From Pyropia yezoensis (Eukaryota > Rhodophyta > Bangiophyceae > Bangiales > Bangiaceae): a stretch of 64,000 nucleotides of DNA. How positions within the stretch are numbered: the stretch's first letter is position 1; each line of letters starts with the position of its first letter. The position numbers and the translations under genes are program-made. The stretch is from positions 3,540,590 through 3,604,589 of the forward strand of contig CM020619.1 of assembly GCA_009829735.1 (NCBI GenBank). Reading direction: 5' to 3'. The notes beneath the pieces are model-generated. The model saw only the letters and a program-made list of their open reading frames with translations. It was not told the DNA's origin and did not search any database. This document shows, piece by piece, positions 9,585-20,018 of this stretch.

Positions 9585-10057
9585 CCAGGTAGAACAGCCA
9601 CGTGACCGTAAGTGGCACGACAGTTACTGACCATAGCGTAACTCTTGCAGGTATTTACAAAAACGTGTAACATGAGTTCAACAATATTTACATCTATGAG
9701 CCATATGTGGGTGAGCTCGCGACTTTGACAGCGAGCATCTGTAGCGCTCGCCATGGCTGCTGCAGCAGTGCCTCTGCACCATGTGTCTGAGTGCAGTGCC
9801 GCTATGCTTAGAAACGAGAATTTCGTCAGATTTGTGCATTAATAAATGGAGTTGTTGCGGCGGACAAGAACTTCCCGGGAACTGCTCGTACTCTGTGCGG
9901 TGGTGCTTCTCCCGAGCACATTACGTCACGGTCCTCTCGCCGTGTGCGGCCTTTTCCGTGAGTGTCGCAGTCAGCGCCGTTCCCAAGGCCCGCCTGCCCC
10001 GCCTGTACCGCAAGGGCAGCGGGCTGTCCTGTGGTTGAACCCATCTCGCAGGTGAAC
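9585..10057. promoter_or_regulatory. Divergent promoter region
   Basis: About 470 bp between the starts of the recombinase gene (-) and the GCR1_C-like gene (+), so both are probably driven from here. A CTCGCAG just before 10051 could be a splice acceptor for a 5' leader intron of the plus gene. Confidence 0.45.
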
Positions 10058-10756
10058 ATGGCCTTCCGGTGGGAGGGCTGCCACTTGGACGATAAAGTGG
10101 CTGCCCGTTTGTACACACGCTCCCCCATTCCTGACGCAACACTACAGCTGTATCGCGGCATGTACGAGGCTGGGGCCGATGCCTCCACGGACGAGTGGCT
10201 CAACGACTTTTCACTCGCTGTGTTTGAAGCAGCGCCTGTCAACGCAGCAACTCTCAACGCGGTTGTCCTGGACGGGGGTCATCCCGGCCTATCTCCACCG
10301 CCAACGGCATCATCTGCGCCCAACTTGACCTGCGGCACCGCATCGCGGCCGCCGCAGGCCGCTCTTGCCGAGAACGGCCACGTTTCCCCTGGGCCGGCCG
10401 GCCCGTCCCTCTCTGCGCCCGCTGTCATCCTGCAGAAGCAGAAGCTGCCGAAAGGCATAACTACCGTTGGCGCAGTGCTGACCGCATGGGAGGTCGGTAT
10501 TGATGGGCTGCTGCCGATGTCCGTGTTTGTCGGTAACAAGCACCCTACATTCAAGCTGGGCCGTAACGAGCGGAAGCAGTTGGGCGACCACCGCCGTAAT
10601 GCTGTGAAGGTTTTGGGAGGGGACGGTGTCGCGGGGATGGGACGTGAGAAGTTTCGAGTTGACTATGAGATGGATCCCTCGGGCAAACCCCGCACGCTGA
10701 AGGGAATCCGCGTCCTCTTGGAGAAAGAAGCGGCGGCCAAAAACGGGAAAAAGTAA
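10058..10756 (+). CDS. Protein with GCR1_C-like DNA-binding region
   Basis: A 232-residue protein from ATG 10058; the upstream extension of the frame lacks an ATG. The N-terminal 75 residues are helical (CHLDDKVAARLYTRSP..., then LYRGMYEAGAD), followed by a Pro/Ser/Ala linker. The C-terminal part starting TTVGAVLTAWEVGIDGLLP and ending in a Lys-rich tail resembles the GCR1_C domain: tryptophan-containing helix, 'G..G..P' turn, then a basic helix (LGRNERKQLGDHRRNAVKVL). GCR1_C is known as the DNA-binding tail of many Crypton recombinases. Here it is a separate gene running away from the recombinase gene. It may supply the site-binding function in trans, which is an inference. The GCR1_C match is by pattern only. 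Confidence 0.5.
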   Translation: MAFRWEGCHLDDKVAARLYTRSPIPDATLQLYRGMYEAGADASTDEWLNDFSLAVFEAAPVNAATLNAVVLDGGHPGLSPPPTASSAPNLTCGTASRPPQAALAENGHVSPGPAGPSLSAPAVILQKQKLPKGITTVGAVLTAWEVGIDGLLPMSVFVGNKHPTFKLGRNERKQLGDHRRNAVKVLGGDGVAGMGREKFRVDYEMDPSGKPRTLKGIRVLLEKEAAAKNGKK

Positions 10757-12014
10757 ACACGTTGCTGTGAAGAGGAAAAATATCATTGCTTTATTCGCCT
10801 TGACAGCGCTCATCAAAACACCAACATTTTTTTTTCTCTTGCCCTTTTTTCCGGCCAATGGTGCCGTCTGCCGCCTTCCTCACCCTTCACTCAGCTTCCA
10901 CCGCAAGCCACGGCCTTCGCTCATTTTCCCTCCCACCCGCCATTGCACCTGCCCAGCAAATGACAGCGGCGTCCTCTGCCACCCACACCCTACAATTTGC
11001 GCCTGCTGAGGAAGGCAGCGGATACCATGCTGTATTCAGCCTAGGCATTGACTGCGGCTCTCTGGGCCCTCCCGCCCCCTCTTCGTCACGAACTAACTAT
11101 TCCCCATCAAGACCTCCAATTCGTCGGACCTCGACGTGCGTGAGATGTGCCATCAAGGCGCTTTCTCGCTCGAGTCCCGATGGACTTCAGGATGCGTAAC
11201 AGTCGAAGAGGCCTCGATGAGCACGGATCTCGAGACTAAAGCGTACTGAAGAGCTCGTCCAATAGTAAAGGGAGAAACAGGTGCCTTCAATGTACCGTCA
11301 GTCCACAACGAAGGCCTATCTCATGACGCTGGCATCCCAAGGTGGGGGCATCCTGAGACACTGGCACCGCATGACGGGCGGATCCTGAGATGCGCATCTG
11401 GCGACAGGTATCTCAAGATGCCGGAGGATGACACTTGTGGACCACACGCACCGACTGTGCGGGCTCCACGGCATGGGGGCAGCGGCGTGGCGAACCGCCA
11501 CCATAATGGTGGCGCCTTTATGCGTTCCAACTAACGTGCATATCACACGGTACGGTGTGGAGAAGCTCCAATCCAAGCAAAGGAATCAAAACGAATAAGA
11601 GATAGTCCAAGACACACAGGCACACACGCCCACACACGCACAGAGAGGACAGCGCAAGACAGGCACGCCGGAGGCAATGCCCAGCAGCAGAATTAAGGTG
11701 CAGACTCACCGGCGCTGCATGACAATCGAGCGCAAGCACACGACAAGCAGCACGCACGAGCGCGCTCACCAGTGCTCACAACCGGGTGCATGGAATGTGA
11801 AGACAGAGAGGAGGGCGCCACAGCACGCAACAAACGCAAACACACAAAGAGCTGCAGTCCGAGGAGCGCTCAAGATCAGGCTTGCAACGGGCCAGCGCGT
11901 ACGCACTCGCACGCGGCCACGTCCCCACAGCTGCCGCCCATGTGACCGCACACAAAACACGCCTCACACTTCACCCCCCGCGCGGCAGTTGAGGCAGTGC
12001 CTCCATCTTCGCCA
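10757..12014. other. Intergenic, no gene seen
   Basis: About 1.26 kb. The first 250 bp are pyrimidine-rich, and 11290-11420 has degenerate repeats of ATCTCA/ATCCTGAGA type. The rest has only short overlapping ORFs with no domain I recognise. Confidence 0.5.
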
Positions 12015-13625
12015 TCAGGGCGCACCCGCCCCGGTGGCCACAGCAGGGCCAGCGGCACCATCGGCCGCAGCCTCAGCGTCTGCCATGACCTGGTCATTGG
12101 CCACCTCGGCCAAGACGGTGTGGATGTCGTGGGGAAGAACGACGCCGTCTCCGTTTCCACTTGCGTCGACAACAGCACGATTGACGTCACGGCCGTCGAT
12201 CAGTCGCAGGCCAGAGTGCACCTCGTCATCCCTCGGCAGCACCGCATCCACGCGTGCCAGCTCCGCAACCCACATGTCATATATGCCCTCCCCGACGCCC
12301 GAGCGACGACCCGAGCGCACGCCGGCCTTGCTCTCCAACGTGGCACGCACGAAGCACGAGCCGAGCGCGATGTGGCCCGTCGTCGCGTGGATGACCGGCC
12401 GCGCGCCAAAGTTCAGGGCCTCCTTCACCATGTCGTTGGCCCCAACATGGCGGAGCATCCCCGCCATACCTGTCATAAAGGACGGCCGCCCACGCTCCGA
12501 CAGCAAGTACGCCTGGTTGTTCAGCCAGAGCGTGGAGGTCTCGGGGGAGAGGTTCTCGCGAGGCTGCCCAATACCTGCAAAGAAAGCAGAGCACACAATC
12601 TCCTTCAACGTCTGCATCAGGTGCGGCTTCGCGCGGAGGATGGGCACGCAGGCGCGCATGGCGACTAGGACGCTCGCATCGCGGCGAGTGGGCAAGCGGA
12701 TGGTGCTCAGAAGCCACTGCGCCGCAGCCGACCGATCCATGTCCAGGGATTGCATGGTCACCTCCGTGACGTCATTCCACGTCCGAGCGGTGTCCAGGTA
12801 AACGTCGGCACTGCGGGCCGCCTCGGCGATGCGCTTCATCTCGCGCTCCCGGAAACCCCGCTTGATGGTCTGGACCTTGCCCAGCGTCTCGGCCACCTGG
12901 GCGTTGGTGGCCGGCGCACCGCCATCCACACCTGTCGCCATCTGCTTAATCGCGTCCGACAAGTCCTTGAAGCCAACTGTGACAGCCCCATGCAAGGAGC
13001 TGACAGCCGTGGCCAGAAGCTCTTGGCCACGAGCAATGAGCTCTACCTTGACAAGGATGTCACGAACAGTCTCCAGGACGTTATCAACGTTCGTAGAAAC
13101 CGCCACCAGCTGCAGGCGCAGCGGACGCGTGCCGACATTGATGGCACCTGCCAGTGTGGTCGACCCCTGCGGCGTGGATGGCGCCGTAGAGGGCGCCGTA
13201 GAGGGCGCCGTCGACGGCGCCGACGTCGAGCCGGGAGATGAGGGGGGCCGTGCTGAGCTGATCGGCGGTGACGCCGGACGGCGAGCCGCGGAGGCCCTGG
13301 GCTGGACCTGCGGGTCGGTCGGGCGGCGAGCAATTGCCGCTCCGCCAGCAGGACCAGGACTCGGAGGCGCGGTAGCCTCGGTAGTCTCCGTGGTGTCGCT
13401 GCCAAGGGGGCGCACAGCGTCGCGCAGGACGGCGAGAGCATCGGCGCGAGCCGCAGATGCTCCACCATCACCGTCGTCCTCGGCAGTGGCGGAGGGAGGC
13501 AGCGGCTGACGAGCCCCCTCGCCGTTACCAGGAGGTCCCTCGCCATTAACGGGAGCGCCAGAAGGCGCGCGAAGAGCACCGCCAACAGAACGGACAGGCG
13601 TGGATGGCGACGCATCAGAGCTCAT
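12015..13625 (-). CDS. Unrecognised 536-residue helical protein
   Basis: Start chosen at ATG 13625 (MSSDASPSTPVRS), as the longer frame opens with GTG. Residues 1-160 are low-complexity Pro/Ser/Ala/Gly, including an APSTAPSTAPST run encoded by 12-bp tandem units near 13185-13220. Residues about 165-270 look like amphipathic helix or coiled coil (NVDNVLETVRDILVKVELIA..., then GFREREMKRIAEAAR). The C-terminal half is globular, mixed helical (TWNDVTEVTMQSLDMDRSAA, RENLSPETSTLWLNNQAYLL). I recognise no catalytic motif. Its position next to the recombinase and GCR1_C-like genes suggests it may be a third gene of that mobile element, for example a structural or DNA-partner protein, but this is a guess from proximity. 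Confidence 0.6.
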   Translation of the reverse strand: MSSDASPSTPVRSVGGALRAPSGAPVNGEGPPGNGEGARQPLPPSATAEDDGDGGASAARADALAVLRDAVRPLGSDTTETTEATAPPSPGPAGGAAIARRPTDPQVQPRASAARRPASPPISSARPPSSPGSTSAPSTAPSTAPSTAPSTPQGSTTLAGAINVGTRPLRLQLVAVSTNVDNVLETVRDILVKVELIARGQELLATAVSSLHGAVTVGFKDLSDAIKQMATGVDGGAPATNAQVAETLGKVQTIKRGFREREMKRIAEAARSADVYLDTARTWNDVTEVTMQSLDMDRSAAAQWLLSTIRLPTRRDASVLVAMRACVPILRAKPHLMQTLKEIVCSAFFAGIGQPRENLSPETSTLWLNNQAYLLSERGRPSFMTGMAGMLRHVGANDMVKEALNFGARPVIHATTGHIALGSCFVRATLESKAGVRSGRRSGVGEGIYDMWVAELARVDAVLPRDDEVHSGLRLIDGRDVNRAVVDASGNGDGVVLPHDIHTVLAEVANDQVMADAEAAADGAAGPAVATGAGAP

Positions 13626-15817
13626 GGAGAGGACATTCCCGACAGTAAAAGAAGCTCCCGCGCCTTCGTTGGAATTGGCTTCAGGCACCGCCCCCGACGG
13701 ACTGGCACGAGCATTCAGTCAGCGGCGCTGCCCACCACCGGAAGGAAGCGCCGGGCGGGCAGGACGCTTGTGTGCATGCGGCATCTGGTGGAGGCAATGA
13801 GCACCGACATCCAGCCAGAAAAAACCAAAAGCGTATCGAAGGTGCAACGGGAGCAAGTTGGGAAGGCGGTGCAATCGGAGAAGTGGACAGAGCTGATCGT
13901 GAGGAGAGTTGAGCGATTGGAGGGAGGGTTAGCAGCCACGCCCGCAAAGTCAATGCCAGCAGGAGGACGGAGCGACCGTACATGCCAGAGGGACAAGCAC
14001 GAACGAAGCAAGTGGCCGACATAAAAGCCATCGTCAAGAGCGCCACACTGAACATACACTGCCGCCGAAAAGCGCCCCAAAGAGGACTGACGATGACGGC
14101 GTGTTGCCAAGACAGGGATGCTGGTGCTGGAGGTTGGGCACTCAAAGTGGGAGCGACGGCGGTGTTGTGAGTAGAGCGCCGGTGGCTCCGTGCGCACCCC
14201 CCGAAGTCGCGTCGTCACCACTCTTAAGCGCTTCAGACTGCCTTCCGCCCCCCCGCAGCGTGCTGCGCTCAAACGCGCAACAGAGCACCAGGAGAGGCCA
14301 TTCTTGCTGCAATGGCTTAGGCCATACGCCGGTACCGCCCTGGGAGATGCAATCGCCCCCGCAAGAGCGCCTGCGTCCAGACCAAAACCGAGCACAAGTC
14401 GTTGAGAACGCACAGCCACACGTTAGCAGGAGGTCGGACAGCAACCCAGCATCAAGCATGCCACAGCCCAGCGCGCCAGTGTCGGGAGATGAACTCCGCC
14501 ACGATGGCGAGCACTCGACTCACAACACAGCGCTCCGTCCAAGAGAAACAACAAAAACGGCACGCACCGTGAATGCACGCCACTACGGCGACGAAGGCGT
14601 GGTTCGAGCACTCAGAGAAGGGAGGGAGAGTCCCAGGTGGGCTCGAGACCGCGTGTGATCGGCGTCTTGAGAGGCTGGCAAGGCTTTGGACGCGTGGTGC
14701 AACCCGGGTGCCCGCAGCTCTCGTGAGGCAGGTGCCAACTGCGATTGAACGGACAGCGCGGCAAGTGAAGTGGTCCGACGATTATGCAATGAAATGGTGC
14801 ACTGAGAAGTGGACAGCACTCGACCAAGCGGAATACAATTAAGTCGGGATAACTCGCTTCCTATTGGCTTTCACAGCTACTTGACACATATCAAATCACT
14901 CAATCTCGTTCCGGGCAGTCAACGATTCATGCTTGTTTGTGGAATTCGACGATCGTTCGCGACACGCGCCTTGGATGCACTTGACCGACGTGCGCCACAC
15001 CATGACCGGCGCGAAACTGGGCATCCTGGGCGGGCGCCCGGTCTCTTCGGTTGCCCCGCTCGGGGGGATGCTGCCATCCTGCGACGGGATGGCGATGCAG
15101 GCTCAAGAGGTCGGCGCCACGGCGATGCGGCGTGGTGCGGTGGCCCGGCCACGGCAATGCCTGTTCTCGAGTTTACCCGCGCCCCGCAACTTCTCATAGA
15201 GCAGCACGGGAGGGGGCTCTCGGAGGAGCTGCCAGCTGATTGCATGCCCAGGTATGTTTTGACGCTCTTCGCTTCTTCTGTGCGTGGGTGCGCGACAGCA
15301 GCGCTGCACTCTCGGGAGAAGCAAGGTGTGGTTATCGAGCAGACACCATGTTCCAGGAGACGGGGCGCGCTCAGCCTCTCGTTGCCGCACACGCTTCTCA
15401 TGCACCGTTGGGGCCTTTTCACGGGCTGGAGCTCCGACCTCGCCGTGGCCACCACTGACCAACAGCGACGTGACGTGTCCGTGGCTGAGCGGTCTTGGCT
15501 CGTTGGTCACTGATGGCTTGTGTTTTTACACGCCGGCGTGTCTTGCCTGCCTTTGGCAGTGCTCCGGGTGAGCGCCATGCTTGACCTCTGAGCGCAGCGG
15601 GGACTTGCCTGTGCGGCCGCATTGAGAGATTGTCGAGTACGTCGTGCACAGGAAGAGGGCCTTCGCAGGGAGAGTGAGCTCTTTTGGATGGCACGACACC
15701 CAAGGCTTCGCGCATGGCTGAGACGCTCACTTATCTCTGAGCCCATGCTACGTCGTGCCAGCGTGCTTGCCTACTCCATCTGCTTGATGCGACCCCTCCC
15801 TCTTCCCCACAGACACA
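13626..15817. other. Region upstream of the Plavaka gene, no gene called
   Basis: Short ORFs occur on both strands. The sequence GAGAAGTGGACAG occurs at 13878 and again at 14804, within partly similar surroundings, suggesting an old internal duplication. I could not find CACTA-type terminal repeats that would mark the left end of the element. 13776 onward is repeated at 22359 onward. Confidence 0.4.
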
Positions 15818-18800
15818 ATGTCAGATGTGCCCATTTCTCGTGCAGCCCTCCAGTGCCTCATTTGCTGGCGCGCCCCGTTTTCTCGCGGAACTCTCAGGAG
15901 GCACCAGTTGACAGCACACAGAGGCGAGACTCATCCCCCCTCTGCTGCTGTGCGGCCTGCTGGTAATGCTGGCTCTTCTATCCTTCCGGCGGCAGGGCAG
16001 GGCGCTGGACCGTGTGCACCCAGTGCATCTGCGCAGCAGCGCGACGCCAGGCCACCGCTACCTGCCAACCATGACGGCAGAACCAGAAAAGACGTTAATG
16101 GTGCTGCGCGGCACGCAGAGGCCGGATTATGCCCATGTGCGCGTCAGGAACACGTACCCGAAGACGGCAACAACGACGAGCAGCAAGGCATCCAACGCGA
16201 CTCTGGCGACGAGCTTGGACCCCTTCTTCGGTCTACTCGACAACAGTTTGCGACCCAAGCGCGAGACCGTAAGCGTCCGCGGCTTGCGCAGTCCGTTGGC
16301 GATCAATCGGAGCCTCCACCTGAGGTGGTCTACCCTTCTGTGACAACGCACATTCGTGGCATCTACGAGGCGTATGGAGATATGGCGCGCAGTACCCCTC
16401 TCGTCAAGCAGCGGGCTAACTCCAAGGCGGGAAGGTTCAACACGCGGCGGCTGCGCTCTGTGCAGTCCTTCGCGTTCAAGACTGGTGGGTGTGGCCTGTC
16501 GAGCAGCGGCAATCGCGACCTTTGGGAGCTCTTCTTTGAGTGGGAATCGGACCGCCCTTCTGAGCCAGCGGCACCAAGGAGGTTGCGGGACTTCTTTCCA
16601 ACGCCCCATGCCCTCCAACAGGCGCTCAGCGACGACATTGACGAGGCGGTACAGCGCGAGGAGTGGTTCTCGTGCCGCCTGATTGCGTTGGACGAGTCTT
16701 TTGAGGGCTACTACCGCAGCGTCCTGGGCGTCGTTTTGGGCGACTTCAAGGCGGCCTCCAAGGTGCGGTACTGGGCGAGAGGGGGCGAAGACGAAGGGCC
16801 CTCGGACGACAGGGAGACACCCATTGACGGCGATGCGTTTCGGCTCTGTGAGGAGCTTGTGAAACGCGACCACGGGCCTGCTGCGTTTGTGCTCGGGATC
16901 CACGCCTACAGTGACAGCTGCGTCATCTCATCCTCGGCAGGTACGTGGAACTTCTCTTTTCTCGGCCTCTCGGTGTGTGCTTGTTGCATTTTTTGAGTGC
17001 ATGGACGCGCACCGCTCTCGAGTGGGCGTTCTTGATGTCGAGCGTGTGAGCGCATTGAGGCTGGTTCGTCGGCGGACGTGAGATGGAGGTGGGAGACGGT
17101 TGGCAGTTCGGTAGACACCGAACTTGGGCTATACCTGTGCCTGCGGTGCAGCTGGTAAGCCGTGAATTCGGCGGCCCCCGTGCATTTCGTCAAGCAGCGA
17201 TGCTTAGGAGTAAGCGCTCGTGTTGCTTTTCGCAACTTCATGTTCCTCAGTGAGAGAGCGACCGAGGGAGTGACGTCGTGGGAAGTCTGCAACGGGAGTG
17301 TCTAACTGGCAGTTGCTTGTTGCGCCGCGAGTGCTCTTTTATGCGTCGTCCTCATTCTCCTGTGCACAGCGCACAAGCTGTATCCTGTGCGTGTGCGGGT
17401 CCTGAACGCGATTACAGGAGAGGATGAATGGTACGACATTGCGTACATCCCACAAGTGACAACCGAGCGAGGGTCGGCTGGCGCAGAGCGGTCCCGTCAA
17501 CGGCGCATTTTGGTCCTGCAAAGGATACTCTACTTGGCCTTCCGGGAGTTCATCTCCGCCAGCCATACCGGCGTGCCCGTGCCGGGGGGAGAGCACGGGA
17601 CTCTTCTGGCCTTCCCACGCTTGCTCCTGTACATCTGTGATCAGCCAGAGGAGCGCGCGGTGCTGTGCTTCAAACCGGGAATGTGCTACAGACCGTGCTC
17701 TATTTGCGATGTGCTTGTCAAGGACCTGGGCACGCCTGCAGAAATGTGTGCGGGGGAGAGAAATGCTCTCTCGCTGACCATGCGGCAGCTGGAGGTGCAC
17801 GGCGATCGAGTCCATGGAAGAGGGAAGCAGCGGCGGGATCACCTCGAGAGGGCCCTGAGCATCAATGGCCAACCTCCGGCTCTTGCCGCTATAGCTGGTC
17901 TTGGCACCCCTCCCTTCCTTTTGTACAAGATCGTAGCTCTGGATGTCCTGCACGTAAGTCTGGCTATGAATGGCTTGGTGTTTTTGCGTGGCTTTCGATT
18001 GTTGCGAGCGCATGTGACTGCTGCGGCGTTAGAAGGCGTCGTGACCTCACATTGGGCTTCTGGACGATGTTGCTTGAGTCGTCTTGTGCTACAAGTTACA
18101 CCTCTTGTGCAGGTTCTGGACCTGGGCATCACGCGCCTGCTTGTCCACCGTTTATTGCGGATCTTCCCCAGCATGTGCGGCGACCGTCCGCCGCTCCATG
18201 GCAGCTTCACAGCCACGTACGTGGAGGCGTACCGTCGTCTCCTTGATCTCGGGCGTGCAGTAAGGCCTCACGCGTTCGACCTGGGTACGTGGACCTGAAT
18301 TCGCCGTGAATGTTGCCCTCTTTGCAGAGACAGTTGCTGTGTGCGCGCTGTGGCGGCCACGAGCTTACTAGGAACATCTGGAAAGCACATCTGCAGCATG
18401 CCTCACTGACAATTTTCTTGTATTGCCCGCTTGCTTGTCTCTGTCCATTATGTATGTGTCTGTGCGTGTTGGCAGCTACCTCGTCAAGTCAGACGAAAAC
18501 CAAACTTCATTCACCGGTCGCGAGCAGCGCCACGGAGTGTGGATCTTGGCATTTCTCGTGGCTGGTCTCTTTGATCGACAAGAGCCCGCCGAAGGTCTAG
18601 AAAGTGGCGCGGCTTCCAGCGGCGGCAATACAACGGGTGCAAGCAGTGAGGACGACGGAGATGTGGCCGCTCGCCGACTGCTGCGCTCGCTGTGCAACGT
18701 GCACGGTGAGGCCGTAGACGGAGAATACGACGCCGGCGACGGGAATGAGAATGTTGAGGATGAGGGTGACGATGACGGCGGCGTCGACGGGTCGAGGTGC

Positions 18801-19634
18801 GAGTTCGACTGGGGTGCGTTCCGGTCAGTCTTCCCTTCTACTCCTCTTCACGCTGCAGTGACGGCCATGTTCTGCGAGTACGCCCTCCTTGTGGGCCGCA
18901 TCACCCGGCACCTTGGCGACGCTTGCGCCTCTCCAATGACGCTGTCTGAAGGCCAGGCGTTGGCACAGCAGGTGCAGGACTTCATCCTCTGCTACGCCAC
19001 TCCCATCCTTGGGCGCCTACGAACTACCGAAGTCCACCGCCTGCTGTGCCATCTTCTTCATGCGGTGAAGTACCACGGGAACATCCTTAACGCCAACACG
19101 AGCGCTAACGAGAGCAGGCACAAGGACGCAAAGAAGCACTACCACCGTACAAACAAGAGAACGGACTTCACGCGGCAGCTCGTCCGCCACGCTCAAGGAA
19201 CGCGCGCCGTCCTGCGGAAGAACGCGGCTGCGTTGCGGACGCAGCAAGGCAGGGAAGAACCCCTGCGTTATGCCGATGGGTACTTGGCCGACAGCGAGGA
19301 GCAGCGTCGTCCTCTCCGCCGCGCTCGGACGGTACATCTAGAGCACCACTTGCTCAGTTCTCTTGCGGCCCGTCCCGGACTGTCGTCATTGCCTGGCGTC
19401 ATCGGTCTACGCTGTGGAGATCGCGTAGCGGTGCCCAAGCACGTCTTCTTCCAGGCGCGGTTGGGGGATGGGCGTCGCTTGAGGCAGGTCGTGCGCGCCT
19501 CTGAGGCGTTTCACGGCAGCGAGTGGTACGATTATGACGCGTACCGGGCATCCGGGACGGAGTCAGAGTATGGCCAAGTGCGCTTGTTGGTGCGTCTTGA
19601 CGGCGGTGTGGACGTTGCTGTCGTGGCGGAATAG
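15818..19634 (+). CDS. Plavaka/CACTA-type transposase, copy 1
   Basis: Multi-exon gene from ATG 15818. Exon 1 (15818-16940) has an N-terminal C2H2-like finger (CLICWRAPFSRGTLRRHQLT) and ends in GIHAYSDSCVISSS with a GTACGT donor. Exon 2 (17370-17953) joins in phase as HKLYPVRVRVLNA and holds AYIPQV, LLYICDQPEERAV and CYRPCSICDV, the typical Plavaka order. It ends in LDVLH at a GTAAGT donor. Exon 3 (from 18113) continues VLDLGITRLLV. The last exon (about 18476-19634) has TSFTGREQRHGVW and a NANTSANESRHKDAKKHYHR block. The YSD, DVLH and NESRHK blocks are where the DDE residues of this superfamily lie. The junction between 18259 and 18476 does not resolve cleanly: candidate donors at 18260 and 18285 give the wrong phase, so a small exon or an indel is likely. 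Copy 2 is at 24433-28248. Confidence 0.8.
16941..17369 (+). other. Intron 1 of the Plavaka gene
   Basis: 429 bp, starting GTACGTGG and ending TGTGCACAG. Removing it joins codon phases correctly and restores the conserved YSD...YPV spacing. Confidence 0.75.
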
Positions 19635-20018
19635 GAGCGTGTCACGGCTGCCGTCGAGTGCCCCCTGTCCGCCAGGGGGTGCACCAGGCTGCGGTGGACC
19701 ACCGCGACAGCTGGTGCCGGGGCGAGTGCGTCACGTCACGTCCGGCTGCGCGCCGTGCCTGTCAGTGACATCATTCGGGTTGTACACATTGTCCCCGACT
19801 CTGCAGAATTGTGCCGCCGCCTAGGATTGGGACCGTCTCCTCCATCGTTTGGTGCCAATGGGCAAAACGTGTGGGACATGCGCTATCTGTTGAATGCATT
19901 TCTTCCGGATGCTGAGCAATGAACTAGTGAGCACGCGTATCATCACTTTGCGCTTTTGACTCAAACGCCTTCCCAAGTGTGGCTCTACCGCCTCTTCCTC
20001 GGCGTGTGCCGCTGGGCT
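19635..20018. other. Downstream of the Plavaka gene, no gene seen
   Basis: Contains a short hairpin (CCCCCTGTCCGCCAGGGGG, about 19661-19679). No clear CACTA-type terminal repeat was found, so the right boundary of the element is unknown. Confidence 0.4.

Noticed and set aside
16127-16903. Minus-strand ORF of 258 residues (also at 24742-25518)
   Set aside because: It lies antisense to the conserved Plavaka exon 1 and has no recognisable domain.
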